DNA from: Sphingomonas sp. NFR15
GTDB lineage: Bacteria > Pseudomonadota > Alphaproteobacteria > Sphingomonadales > Sphingomonadaceae
Assembly: GCF_900103265.1 (NCBI RefSeq)
Contig: NZ_FMWX01000006.1
Coordinates: forward strand, 1 to 64,000
Length of the DNA: 64,000 nt
Direction: 5' to 3'
The translations under genes and the position numbers were made by a program. The notes beneath the pieces were generated by a model. That model was not told the origin of the DNA. It did not search any database and was given only the letters and a program-made list of their open reading frames with translations. Positions 28,747 through 40,368 of this stretch are shown piece by piece. How positions within the stretch are numbered: the first letter of the stretch is position 1; each line of letters starts with the position of its first letter.

Positions 28747-29508
28747 CTACTTCGCCTCGCGCCGGGTGAAGTAGATGTGGATTCGCACCCACGCGCCGAC
28801 CATCGGCTTGCCCCCGACACGCGGCGGGCGGACGAGGAACTGCCAGGAGGCGAGCCGCATTGCGCGCGCCAGCCCCGAACCGATTGGCGATTCGCCCAGC
28901 GAGCGGCAGTTATCGACATGGTAGTTGGCGATCGTCTGGCAGGCGATGTCGGCATATTCGGGATTGTCGACCTTGGGCATGTAGCCGCCGAGTTCGGCGT
29001 CGGTCGGTTCGCGATACCATTCCGCGTTGAACAGCCGCTGGCCCCCCGGCCCGTCGCCCGGCCCATAGGCCGCGCCGCCATTATTGCCGCCGCTCGCTTT
29101 GTCATCGCCGCTGTCGCTGCCGTGCGTCGGCAGCTTCGAGATGTCGGTTGCGGCGTAATCGTCCTGGCTCAGCGTGATCATCTTCGGCGGCACGGGCACG
29201 GGCGGGACCGGCGGCGTGATTTCGGGCTTGGGCTTGGTGATCTTGGGCGCAGTCGCCTTGGCAGCATGTTGCACCGGCGACTTCGGCCCTTTGGCGGCGG
29301 CCTGCTTGGCGGGGTCCGGGAGTTCCGAGGGCACGAACACCCGAAGCTCGCTCGGCTTGGGTGCCGGCGGCGCCGGGCGTTGCATGCTCCACAGCACGAC
29401 CAACAAGGCGATGAGCAATTCGAGCGCGAGCGCCAGCCCGAACGCGATAGCGCGCCGCCGGAACGACGGATCGTGCCATCGCCAATAATCGTAATCGCTT
29501 GCCGCCAT
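28747..29508 (-). CDS. TonB-like membrane-anchored protein
   Basis: The 253-residue protein has a single N-terminal membrane anchor (IAFGLALALELLIALLVVLW, about 19-40), then a Pro/Lys-rich periplasmic spacer (KPKPEITPPVPPVPVPPK) and a Gly/Asp-rich stretch. The last 45 residues (GLARAMRLASWQFLVRPPRV and AWVRIHIYF) match the second half of a TonB C-terminal domain. The first half is unusual and contains two cysteines (IACQTIANYHVDNC). It could pass energy to an outer membrane receptor or be a TonB relative with another job. It runs convergent to glnD with only 7 bases between stop codons. No ExbB/ExbD genes are near. Confidence 0.65.
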   Translation of the reverse strand: MAASDYDYWRWHDPSFRRRAIAFGLALALELLIALLVVLWSMQRPAPPAPKPSELRVFVPSELPDPAKQAAAKGPKSPVQHAAKATAPKITKPKPEITPPVPPVPVPPKMITLSQDDYAATDISKLPTHGSDSGDDKASGGNNGGAAYGPGDGPGGQRLFNAEWYREPTDAELGGYMPKVDNPEYADIACQTIANYHVDNCRSLGESPIGSGLARAMRLASWQFLVRPPRVGGKPMVGAWVRIHIYFTRREAK

Positions 29509-29696
29509 TCGCGTAAAAGACCCAACGCCCCGTTTCGACGCGCACCGTGACCCGGCGTCCGTCACGTCAACGGATCACCGAGCCATAGGAGGCAGGATTG
29601 TGCGCCGCAACGCATATGCCGCCTTACATGGATGCGAGGCGACGGTGAAATGACGTTCCCGTCACGTCGGCCGCGCTCGCGTCCAGGTTATGGCGA

Positions 29697-30263
29697 TCAC
29701 TCGCGTTCGGGCACCGGCACGTTGAAGCCGTTGAGCGTCATCGATACCAACGCATACAGGCCGACCAGGTAAATCAACTCGTTGGCGCCATGCTGGCCGA
29801 ACGTGTCGATGGCGAGCGCATAGCAGGGTTCGGGCAGCACGCCGCCGTTCACCAGCGCGAAGGCGACATCATAAGCGACGCTCTCTTGGCGGTCGAGATC
29901 AGCGGGCTTGATGTTGGCACACAGCGCGGAGAGTCGCGCGGCGCTCATCTTCTCGCGTTCGGCGACGGCGATATGCGCGTAGATTTCATAGGCGGCATTG
30001 AAATGCGCGCCCGTCACCAGGATCGCGATCTGGCGGGCCGGATCGGGCAAGGTCGCCTGCATCGACATCGCCTTGGTGAGATCCCACACCGCCTTGCCGA
30101 TCACGGGCTCGTGCAGCCACGGGTTCCACGGTCCCATCAGCGCGCCATCGTCGGCGAGCACCTTGAAGTCATTGAAGTTGGTGGCGATGCCCGCCTTCAT
30201 GTCCTCATAGAGCGGCTTTTGAGCATCGGTCAGGTCGGCGGGGGCGATCAATGGCAAGCGCAC
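29697..30263 (-). CDS. Carboxymuconolactone decarboxylase-family protein
   Basis: The 188-residue protein contains a CMD/AhpD-like domain with the conserved helix [17 protein letters not shown]. The CxxC redox pair of AhpD is absent, so a peroxidase role is unlikely; it may be a lactone decarboxylase-like or uncharacterised enzyme. The start is GTG 30263 with AAGGAG eight bases upstream. It is divergent from recF. The 190-base gap towards the TonB-like gene (29509-29696) shows nothing I can identify. Confidence 0.75.
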   Translation of the reverse strand: MRLPLIAPADLTDAQKPLYEDMKAGIATNFNDFKVLADDGALMGPWNPWLHEPVIGKAVWDLTKAMSMQATLPDPARQIAILVTGAHFNAAYEIYAHIAVAEREKMSAARLSALCANIKPADLDRQESVAYDVAFALVNGGVLPEPCYALAIDTFGQHGANELIYLVGLYALVSMTLNGFNVPVPERE

Positions 30264-30365
30264 GGGCGGTCTCCTTGGGCTGAGGCGACTCGCGCTATAG
30301 CCGCTTCGGTGCGGCGGTTGCGTGAAACTGGCGTCATGGTCGCGAAAACCGCTAAGGCCCGGAGG

Positions 30366-31523
30366 ATGCTGTCACGCCTCGTCCTCACCGATTTCCGCAA
30401 CCACGCCGATCTCACGCTCGTGCCCGGCGGCGGCTTCGTGGTGCTGACCGGCGAGAATGGCGCGGGCAAGACCAACGTCATCGAGGCGGTGTCGCTGCTT
30501 GCGCCGGGACGCGGATTACGCGCGGCACCGCTCGGTGAAATGGCGCGGCAAGGCGGCAAGGGCGGGTTCGGCGTCGCGGCGACGCTGGAGACGACGCACC
30601 CCCAATCCCCCTCCCACGTGTGGGAGGGGCTAGGGGAGGGCTTGTCACGAGGCGGACAGGCGGGAGCGGAGGATCCTGCGGGAGGAGAGATTTCGATCGC
30701 CACCGGCACGATCGCCACCGCGCCCGAACGGCGGATCGTACGCATTCAGGGTGCGACCGCTCCCGCCACCGCGCTCGCCGAATGGCTGACGGTGCTTTGG
30801 CTGACCCCGGCGATGGACCGGCTGTTCGTCGAGCCTGCGTCCGAACGCCGCCGCTTTCTCGATCGCCTCACGCTGGCACTCGCGCCGGGCCATGCCGTCC
30901 ATAGCAGCCGTTACGATGCGGCGATGCGCGCGCGCAACCGGCTGCTCGGCGAAGCATCGGAGGGCGCGCCGCTCGATGCCGATTGGATCGCCGCGCTGGA
31001 GGCGCAGATGGCCGAGCATGGCGCCGCTATCGATACGGCACGGCGCGAGACGGTCGCCGCGCTCGGCCTTCGGCTTGCCGAGCAACCCGACGGACCGTTC
31101 GCGCGCGCCGGGCTCGCGCTGGAAGGCTGGACCGGCGCCGGCGAAACGCTCGCCGGCGATCTCGCCACCGGGCGGCGGCGCGACATGGCGGCGGGCCGGA
31201 CGTTGATCGGCCCGCACCGCACCGATCTCGCGGTCAGCCATCTCGGCAAGGCCCAGCCCGCCGCCTTATGCTCGACTGGCGAACAGAAGGCGCTGTTGCT
31301 CGGTATCGTGCTCGCGCATGCGGAGCTCGTGGCGGAGCGCACCGGGCGGCATCCGGTGCTGCTGCTAGACGAAGTCGCCGCGCACCTCGATCCGCGCCGT
31401 CGCGCCGCCTTGTTCGCGGCGCTGGCGGGCAAGGGACAGGTGTGGATGACCGGCACGGAGGCGGCGCTGTTCGCGGAACTGCATGGCGAAGCCTCGCACG
31501 TAGCGCTGCCGTTCGTGCGCTGA
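30366..31523 (+). CDS. recF: DNA replication and repair protein RecF, with an in-frame repeat insert
   Basis: This 385-residue SMC-like ATPase loads RecA at gaps with RecO and RecR. It has Walker [10 protein letters not shown] near residue 29, the signature-type motif [12 protein letters not shown] and Walker [13 protein letters not shown] near the end. ATG 30366 matches the usual RecF start and has AAGG upstream; ATG 30336 is less likely. Residues about 76-107 have no counterpart in typical RecF and are encoded by a palindromic repeat plus flank (about 30591-30686). The frame is intact and conserved motifs follow. dnaA, dnaN and gyrB are not adjacent. Confidence 0.92.
   Translation: MLSRLVLTDFRNHADLTLVPGGGFVVLTGENGAGKTNVIEAVSLLAPGRGLRAAPLGEMARQGGKGGFGVAATLETTHPQSPSHVWEGLGEGLSRGGQAGAEDPAGGEISIATGTIATAPERRIVRIQGATAPATALAEWLTVLWLTPAMDRLFVEPASERRRFLDRLTLALAPGHAVHSSRYDAAMRARNRLLGEASEGAPLDADWIAALEAQMAEHGAAIDTARRETVAALGLRLAEQPDGPFARAGLALEGWTGAGETLAGDLATGRRRDMAAGRTLIGPHRTDLAVSHLGKAQPAALCSTGEQKALLLGIVLAHAELVAERTGRHPVLLLDEVAAHLDPRRRAALFAALAGKGQVWMTGTEAALFAELHGEASHVALPFVR
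30591..30686. repeat. Palindromic repeat (family C) embedded in recF
   Basis: The core is a perfect palindrome CCCCTCCCAC-GT-GTGGGAGGGG at 30608-30629, followed by CTAGGGGAGGGCTTGTCACG, a string I associate with dispersed proteobacterial repeats. The limits are set by where RecF similarity stops and resumes, so they are approximate. Confidence 0.75.
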
Positions 31524-31568
31524 ATGCCCTGAGCCGCTGCGGGCAGAGGCGCCGCACTGCGATGCGGC

Positions 31569-31593
31569 CCTCGGCGTCGCTCGGGACGAACGG
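31569..31593. repeat. Half copy of the family A repeat
   Basis: CCTCGGCGTCGCTCGGGACG followed by AACGG resembles one arm of the long family A repeat with two mismatches; the other arm is missing. It lies between the convergent ends of recF and aguA. Confidence 0.65.
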
Positions 31594-31600
31594 GAGGTGT

Positions 31601-32572
<972 letters not shown>

Positions 32573-32581
32573 TCGGGATTC

Positions 32582-34207
<1,626 letters not shown>

Positions 34208-34273
34208 ACGAACTCCGCTGAAGAGGATGCGCCTGTCTTGGCAGCGCGCCGCGCCGAGCGCAACGCGCGCCGG

Positions 34274-36307
34274 TCAGAACAGCTTCAGCTCGGCGAGACG
34301 GACTTGCTTGCCCTGCGGCTTGCGGATCGCGAGGCGGATCGCATCGGTGCGGACCGGCTGCCAGGTGAGCGTATCGGTGGCGTTCGCGCGCGGTGCCGCG
34401 CCGCGCGTGTCGAGCGGTCGCCATGCGCCATCGACACGATATTCGAGCCGGTAGCTGTCCGGTGCTCCGAACGCACCGCCCGCGAAGAACGACACTTCGC
34501 CGCGCCCGAGCGTGACCGGCTTGCCGAAATCGACCGCGAACCATTCGTCCTGCGCCGCGCCGGTCGAATCCCAGCCGTTGGGCAGTTCGGGCATGAACCA
34601 CACGCGCCCGTCGATACCCTGGTGCAGCCGCTCGGGATCGGTGCCGCTCGATGCGCTCGGCTTTGGGTAATCGGTGCGGACGAGACTGATCGACTGGGCG
34701 ATCGGCCGATCCACCGGTGGATTGGCCTTGGCCGCGACCGGCACGACCAGCTTGCCGAGCGTCGGGCGCGATGCCGCCAGCGCGCCATCGACATAGACGC
34801 GCAGACCCGCACCGCCGCGATACCGCCGCCCGTCTTCGTCATAGACCACCGACAGCAGCCGGCCGTGATACGGCACGTCCTGCGCCGCGAACCAGCGGAG
34901 GCGATCCCTGGCGCGATTCTTGGCGGGCAGCAGCGGATCGACCACGACGCTGTCGCCGGGCTGCGGCGTGATGCCGGCGAGGCCGGAGATCACCAGATCG
35001 TCGAAGCCGCTGTGGAAATAATGGTGGCTGCGCGGCAGCCCGACAATCGGCTTGCCGGTGGCGGGATCGTAATCTTCCTCCAGATCGAGCCGGTCGCCCT
35101 GATAGTGCATCCGCGCATATTGGCGCAGCAGCCGCAGGTAATCGCCGCGCCCGATCGTGCCGTCCGGTCCAGCATGGAGGCGGTTGGCGAGCCCGGTCAG
35201 CACCTGCGTGGTCTGGAACGGCCACACCGGCCCGTTCCACTGGCATTCGCGCAAGGCGGTCGCGGCGTCATAGCGGTATTGCCGCATGTAATATTGGTAG
35301 CTCGGCTCGGTGGTGCGCAGCCCGGCGGGGCCGGCGAGCTCGTTCGTCGACAGGATATGCGTCCAGGCGCGATCGAACTTGGCGTCGGCGCCGATCAGCC
35401 CGAACGTCCAGGGCAAATAGCCGACCAGCTCGCGGCCGCGGATCTGATCCCAGTATTTCACATGATCGTTGCTGACCTTGTAGCGGTCGATGAAATGGCC
35501 GAACCTGTCGCTCCACAACGCATCGAGCACGCGACCGCGCAACCGCTCGGCGCGCGCGGCATAGTCCGCCGCCGTCGCGGTGTCGCCCGCGAGCGCCGAC
35601 AGCCGGCTGATCGCCATCGCATTGGCATATTGGAAGCTGTTGATCGACGGGCGGAACGCATCGCCGCCGCGAAACCCGTCCTTGCCGCCCGACGCATCGA
35701 TCGACGAGATCGTATATTCGGTCGCGTCGAGCAGCGGCTCGATCCAGTACAGCCCCTTGGTGAAGTCGAAGCGATCGTCCCACAGGCCGTACACCAGCCG
35801 CATCGCCGGCAGCAGCCGCACCGCGCCGTCGCGGTCGTGATCGACGAGGTAGCGGCCCCACACCGCATCGGCGATGCTTTCGCTGAAATGACGGTCGTTG
35901 CCGCCGTCGAGATAGAGGAAATTGATATAATCGTCGGCGAAGCGGCGGTCGCGCAGCCAGCGCCCCTCGTTGATGTGGAAGGCGGTGGCGTCGTTGAGGC
36001 TGGCATAGGGCTCGCGCTGCCAACCCACGTCGTTGAGGAACTCGGTGGAGATGAACCCCTTGGCGCCGAGATCGCGCTGGTGTGCGCGGAACACCTGCCA
36101 GCGGTAATAATAGACCGCGTCGAGCGTCGCGTCCGAGCTGTCGAACAGCGGGATGCGATCGCGATACCAGTCGGCGTCGTTGCCGTACTGCCGCGCGAGG
36201 ATCGCGTCGCGATCGAGCCGCGGGGCGGGCGCGGGCGCGGCGGCGATCAGCGTGAGCGGTGCTGCGCAAAGGAGCGCGGCCCGCAGCCTGCGTTTCAGGG
36301 CGATCAT
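34274..36307 (-). CDS. Exported (alpha/alpha)6 glycosidase of the MGH1/GH63 type with C-terminal discoidin-like module
   Basis: The 677-residue protein has a Sec signal (MIALKRRLRAALLCAAPLTL) and a toroid glycosidase domain at about 40-520, with motifs such as SINSFQYANAMAISRL, ECQWNGPVWPFQTTQ and DLEEDYDPATGKP. These fit the MGH1-like domain shared by GH63, GH37 and GH142-type enzymes. A C-terminal region (about 560-675, ending RLAELKLF) looks like an F5/8-type carbohydrate-binding module. In this neighbourhood a role in removing arabinose or another side-chain sugar is likely, but the bond cleaved is not known. Only 4 bases separate it from the GH27 gene, so they are co-transcribed. Confidence 0.75.
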   Translation of the reverse strand: MIALKRRLRAALLCAAPLTLIAAAPAPAPRLDRDAILARQYGNDADWYRDRIPLFDSSDATLDAVYYYRWQVFRAHQRDLGAKGFISTEFLNDVGWQREPYASLNDATAFHINEGRWLRDRRFADDYINFLYLDGGNDRHFSESIADAVWGRYLVDHDRDGAVRLLPAMRLVYGLWDDRFDFTKGLYWIEPLLDATEYTISSIDASGGKDGFRGGDAFRPSINSFQYANAMAISRLSALAGDTATAADYAARAERLRGRVLDALWSDRFGHFIDRYKVSNDHVKYWDQIRGRELVGYLPWTFGLIGADAKFDRAWTHILSTNELAGPAGLRTTEPSYQYYMRQYRYDAATALRECQWNGPVWPFQTTQVLTGLANRLHAGPDGTIGRGDYLRLLRQYARMHYQGDRLDLEEDYDPATGKPIVGLPRSHHYFHSGFDDLVISGLAGITPQPGDSVVVDPLLPAKNRARDRLRWFAAQDVPYHGRLLSVVYDEDGRRYRGGAGLRVYVDGALAASRPTLGKLVVPVAAKANPPVDRPIAQSISLVRTDYPKPSASSGTDPERLHQGIDGRVWFMPELPNGWDSTGAAQDEWFAVDFGKPVTLGRGEVSFFAGGAFGAPDSYRLEYRVDGAWRPLDTRGAAPRANATDTLTWQPVRTDAIRLAIRKPQGKQVRLAELKLF

Positions 36308-36311
36308 CCGC

Positions 36312-37655
36312 TCAACTCCGCTGGCGAACGTGCAACAGGCTGGCGCCGTGCGAGGGCAGATCCCGCGCCACTGCCCCGGTCATGTCGGCGAGCGGCGTCC
36401 GTTCCCACAGGTCGCGCGCGGATACCATGCCACGCACGCCGAGCCGATCGAGCGGCAGCGCCACCCGGCGAGGCTTTCCCGACGTGTTGAACAGCGCGAC
36501 ATAATGCCCGCCGGCGGGTGCGGTCGCGCTCCACAGATGCGTGCCGTCTTCGAGGATGTGCGGCCGGTTGTCCGAACTCGCCTGGTTGACCGCGATCACC
36601 TCGGGGTTGGTCAGCAGCGCCAGCGTCGCCGCGTCGAGGTGGCGCAGATCGCCGCCCATAATGAGCGGCGAACGCGCGATCGACCATAAGGTCATCAGCG
36701 TGCGTTGCTCGTCGGGGGTGAAACGCGAATCGCGCGCGCCGAGCGCGAGCCGGCCGAGCGGCAGCATGTCGCCATCGGGCCAGCGGCCGCCGCCGATATG
36801 CGGGCTCCAGGTTTCGAAGCGGGTGAACTGCGCGGTGAGCTGCGGCCATTCGTCCCAAAAATCATCGGCGATCCGCCACATCTCGGCATGACGGCGGACG
36901 TGATCGGCGCGGATCACCGGCGTCTCGCCGGGCGAGAGGCTGAGCACCATCGGGCGACCCGAGCGTTTGATCGCCAGCGCGACCGCTTCGATCTCGGGTG
37001 CATGCGCATCATAGGGGCGGCTCATGTCGTCGACCTTGACGAAATCGACGCCCCAGCGCGCATATTGCGCGAACACGCTGTCGTAATAGGCTTGCGCGCC
37101 GGGTTCGCGCATATCGACGCCGTACATGTCGGGGTTCCACGAACACACGCTGGTCACGTCGGCGACATCGCGCGCGCGATACTGCGTGCCGAGCACCGGC
37201 AGATTGCGTTCGACCGCGAGCCGGGGAATGCCGCGCATGACATGGATGCCGAACCGCAAGCCGAGCGCATGAACCCGTGCGGCGAGCGGGGCAAAGCCAA
37301 GACCGCCAGCGCTCGACGGGAAACGATTCAACGCAGGGAGCAGCCGGCCGTTGGCGTCGATCACCGGCACCGGCTTGGCGTTATACTCGTAGCTCTTCGC
37401 GTCGGGATCATACCATTGGATATCGACCGTGAAGATGTCGTAGCCGGCGGGCAGCAGCTTTGCCGCCATGATGCCGGCGGTCTCGATCGCCTGCGCCTCG
37501 GTGATGGTGGTGGCGAAGCTGTTCCAGCTATTCCACCCCATCGGCGGCCTCGGCGCGAGCGAAGCGGCGGCGCGCGGCGTGGCGCTGGTGGCGCCCGGCA
37601 GAGCTACCGCCGCCGCGCCGGCGACGAGCACCGTGCGGCGATCGATACCGCTCAT
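36312..37655 (-). CDS. GH27 glycosidase (alpha-galactosidase or beta-L-arabinopyranosidase)
   Basis: The 447-residue enzyme has a Tat-type signal (DRRTVLVAGAAAVALPGA) and a GH27 barrel starting PPMGWNSWNSF. The nucleophile is the aspartate in DFVKVDDM and the acid/base the aspartate in RIADDFWDEW. The string FGIHVMRGIPR occurs in the GH27 branch that includes arabinopyranosidases. It would remove terminal alpha-galactose or beta-arabinopyranose from side chains in the periplasm. Its ATG overlaps the TGA of the GH43 gene as ATGA. A C-terminal beta-sandwich domain is present. Confidence 0.87.
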   Translation of the reverse strand: MSGIDRRTVLVAGAAAVALPGATSATPRAAASLAPRPPMGWNSWNSFATTITEAQAIETAGIMAAKLLPAGYDIFTVDIQWYDPDAKSYEYNAKPVPVIDANGRLLPALNRFPSSAGGLGFAPLAARVHALGLRFGIHVMRGIPRLAVERNLPVLGTQYRARDVADVTSVCSWNPDMYGVDMREPGAQAYYDSVFAQYARWGVDFVKVDDMSRPYDAHAPEIEAVALAIKRSGRPMVLSLSPGETPVIRADHVRRHAEMWRIADDFWDEWPQLTAQFTRFETWSPHIGGGRWPDGDMLPLGRLALGARDSRFTPDEQRTLMTLWSIARSPLIMGGDLRHLDAATLALLTNPEVIAVNQASSDNRPHILEDGTHLWSATAPAGGHYVALFNTSGKPRRVALPLDRLGVRGMVSARDLWERTPLADMTGAVARDLPSHGASLLHVRQRS

Positions 37656-38692
37656 ACCCGCAGCACCCCGTTGGCCACCGGCGCGCCGAAATCGGGCGTG
37701 CCGTCCGGCGCGTAGCGGATCGGCTGTACGCGGGTGTGGCGGTTAGGATCGAACAAGGGATCCCCCTTGATCTCGGCGTAATCGCGCGCGTGATAGACCA
37801 GCATGTCGCGACCTCGTTCGTCGGTGGTGAAACTGTTGTGGCCGGGGCCGTAAACCTTGTGCGCGGGCGACGACCGGAACACCGGCAGCGGTGCTTTCGA
37901 CCAATTCGCCGCGTCCATGATGTCCGCATCCTCGCGGCAGGTCAGCATGCCGAAACAATAGCGCGCATCCGTGGCGCTCGCCGAATAGGTCATGAACAAA
38001 CGCCCGTTGCGTGTCAGTACCGCCGGGGCCTCGTTGACCTTGTAACCGCGCACTTCCCAGTCGAGCGTCGGGACGGACAAGCGCACCTGCTGCGCGGCGA
38101 GTGTCAGCGGGGTCTTCAAAGGCGCGAGGTAGAGATTGCTGTTGGTGTCGATCCCCGGCTCGCGTTGCGCCCATGCCAGGTAGCGCTGACCCTTGTGGAC
38201 GAACGAGGTCGAATCGAGATTGAAACTGTCCCATGCGGTCTGAAGCTGGCCGAGCACCGCCCAGTTGCCCGTCATCGGGTCCGCCCCGTCGCACACCACC
38301 GCATAGGTGCGGATGCGGAACACGTCCTCGCCACCGCCGCTGGGGCCAGCGGCGAAATACATCGTCCAGCGCCCGTCGACCAGATGCAGCTCAGGCGCCC
38401 AGAGGAAACCCGACATCGGCCCGGACGTTTCATGCCGCCATACCACTCGCTCCGACGCGGTCGCGAGCCCGGCGAGCGTCTTCGCACGGCGCAAGACCAG
38501 CCGGTCATATTCGGGCACCGATCCGGTCATGTAGTAAATGCCGTCGGTATGGCGGAAGATCTGCGCATCCGCGCGGTTCCTGACCAGCGGATTGGTGATT
38601 GCCGCTTCTGTCCGGATTCGCGCCGCGCCGGGGGCGGCGACGAGCGTGGCGGCCGCGCCACCAACGAAGCCACGACGGGTCAGCTCAATCAT
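37652..38692 (-). CDS. GH43-family glycosidase with Tat signal
   Basis: The 346-residue enzyme has a twin-arginine signal (TRRGFVGGAAATLVAAPGA) and a five-bladed GH43 propeller. The general base is probably the aspartate in NRADAQIF, the pKa-tuning aspartate lies in NLDSTSF, and the acid is the glutamate in VNEAPAVL. Members act on alpha-L-arabinofuranosides or beta-xylosides; with GH51 beside it, an arabinofuranosidase is the best guess. ATG 38692 has AGAGGA seven bases upstream. It is coupled to the GH27 gene. Confidence 0.85.
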   Translation of the reverse strand: MIELTRRGFVGGAAATLVAAPGAARIRTEAAITNPLVRNRADAQIFRHTDGIYYMTGSVPEYDRLVLRRAKTLAGLATASERVVWRHETSGPMSGFLWAPELHLVDGRWTMYFAAGPSGGGEDVFRIRTYAVVCDGADPMTGNWAVLGQLQTAWDSFNLDSTSFVHKGQRYLAWAQREPGIDTNSNLYLAPLKTPLTLAAQQVRLSVPTLDWEVRGYKVNEAPAVLTRNGRLFMTYSASATDARYCFGMLTCREDADIMDAANWSKAPLPVFRSSPAHKVYGPGHNSFTTDERGRDMLVYHARDYAEIKGDPLFDPNRHTRVQPIRYAPDGTPDFGAPVANGVLRV

Positions 38693-38717
38693 GTGCGATC
38701 CTCTGCTTGCGGGTCTG

Positions 38718-38748
38718 GCGGGCGCTCGCGGAATCCGCGAGCGCCCGC
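38718..38748 (-). promoter_or_regulatory. Strong intercistronic hairpin between GH51 and GH43 genes
   Basis: A perfect 14-base-pair stem (GCGGGCGCTCGCGG / CCGCGAGCGCCCGC) with a 3-base loop lies in the 102-base gap between the two genes. No U-run follows on the minus strand, so simple termination is unlikely. It may stabilise the upstream mRNA end after processing or lower readthrough into GH43. Confidence 0.65.
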
Positions 38749-38794
38749 GCGGTGACGGCGAGGACGATTTCCGCCCGCGCCGTCTCGTCACCGG

Positions 38795-40354
38795 CTATTG
38801 CAGGTCGAGCATCACCACCGACTTGGACGGCAGCGCCACCGTCAGCGTCGTGCCGTCGATCCGCGCACCGGTGAAGGCGGCGGGCGCGATGGCGTTCGGC
38901 GTCGTGAAGTCGTTATGCGCGTTCATCGTCGCCGCGGTGAGGATGCGGCCCGAGACGCTGCTCGCGCTCACTCCGCCAAGCGCGACGCTGACCGTGGCGG
39001 GCTTGTTCGGATCGAGGTTCGACAGCGCGACGTGGACCTTGCCGGCCTTGTCGCGCACCGCTGAGGCGGACACGCCCGGCATCGTCCACTGGTCCTTGTT
39101 GTACCACGGCGCCTTGATGTCGAGCGGCAGCACGGTCGCGTCCATGTAGGGCTTGTACATCTCATAGACGTAATAGGTCGGCGTCTTCACCATCTTGGCG
39201 CCGTCGGTGAGGATCATCGCCTGGAGCACGTTGACCATCTGCGCGATCGCGGTGACACGGACGCGATCGGCATGCTTGGCGAAGATGTCGAGATGGACCG
39301 AGGCGACCAGCGCGTCGCGCAGCGTGTTCTGCTGGCGCAGGAAGCCGGGATTGGTGCCCTCCTGCGCCTTGAACCAGGTGCCCCATTCATCGACCGCGAG
39401 GAACAGCTTCTTCTGCGGATCGAACTTGTCCATCATCGCGCTGTGCTTGGCGACGAGCTCTTCCATATGCGACGCGTCGGCAAGCGTGTGCGCCCAGCCG
39501 GCCTCGTCGAATTCGGTCGCCGACGCGCTCGGCGGCCAGCCGCCCGTCATCGTGTAATAATGGAGCGATACGCCGTCGATCTGCTTCGCGGCGTCGCGCA
39601 TCATGGTTTCGGTCCACTTGTAATCGTCGCCGTTGGCGCCCGATGCGACCTTGAGAATTCGGGTGCCCTCCGGCGCGACGACGAAGGTGGCATAGCGCTT
39701 GGTCTCATCGGCGGCATAGGCCGCGCTCATGTTGCCGCCGCAGCCCCACAGCTCGTTGCCGATGCCGAAATAGGGCACCTTCCACGGCGCCTTGTGGCCG
39801 TTCCTCGCGCGCTCATCGGCCAGGCTGCCGGCGGGCGAGGTCATATATTCGACCCACTCGGCCATTTCGCGCGGCGTGCCATTGCCGACATTGCCCGAGA
39901 TGTACGCTTCGGACCCGATCTGATCCATCAGGTCCATGAACTCGTGGGTGCCGACCTCATTCGGTTCGGTGACGCCGCCCCAATGCGTGTTGATCTTGAC
40001 CGGGCGCTTGGCCTGCGGGCCGATGCCTTCGCGCCAGTGATATTCGTCGGCGAAACAGCCGCCCGGCCAGCGCACCATCGGCACGCCGAGTTCCTTGAGC
40101 GCGCCGACCACGTCGTTGCGGAAGCCGCGCGTGTTGGGGATCTTCGAATTCTTGCCGACCCACAGCCCGCCATAGATGCCGTTGCCGAGATGCTCCGCGA
40201 ACTGGGTGAAGATGTGACGATCATAGATCGGCCCCGGCGTCTCACCGTGCAGCGTCACCGTCGCCGTGTCGGGTGCTGCCTGCTGCGCCACACTCCCGGT
40301 GGCCGCCCCGGCGATCGCGATACCGCCCAGCAGCATGCGTAAAAGTCTTCTCAT
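38795..40354 (-). CDS. GH51 alpha-L-arabinofuranosidase, exported
   Basis: The 519-residue enzyme carries a Sec signal (MRRLLRMLLGGIAIAGAATG, cleaved near VAQ). The GH51 acid/base glutamate is in GIGNELWGCGG and the nucleophile in LAVDEWGTW; RWPGGCFADEYHW is the conserved substrate loop. It removes alpha-L-arabinofuranosyl residues from arabinan, arabinoxylan or arabinogalactan. Many GH51 enzymes are cytoplasmic, so the signal peptide is notable. GGGAGG lies shortly before the start. It begins 14 bases after the sugar dehydrogenase gene. Confidence 0.93.
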   Translation of the reverse strand: MRRLLRMLLGGIAIAGAATGSVAQQAAPDTATVTLHGETPGPIYDRHIFTQFAEHLGNGIYGGLWVGKNSKIPNTRGFRNDVVGALKELGVPMVRWPGGCFADEYHWREGIGPQAKRPVKINTHWGGVTEPNEVGTHEFMDLMDQIGSEAYISGNVGNGTPREMAEWVEYMTSPAGSLADERARNGHKAPWKVPYFGIGNELWGCGGNMSAAYAADETKRYATFVVAPEGTRILKVASGANGDDYKWTETMMRDAAKQIDGVSLHYYTMTGGWPPSASATEFDEAGWAHTLADASHMEELVAKHSAMMDKFDPQKKLFLAVDEWGTWFKAQEGTNPGFLRQQNTLRDALVASVHLDIFAKHADRVRVTAIAQMVNVLQAMILTDGAKMVKTPTYYVYEMYKPYMDATVLPLDIKAPWYNKDQWTMPGVSASAVRDKAGKVHVALSNLDPNKPATVSVALGGVSASSVSGRILTAATMNAHNDFTTPNAIAPAAFTGARIDGTTLTVALPSKSVVMLDLQ

Positions 40355-40368
40355 CCTCGTCCTCCCGG

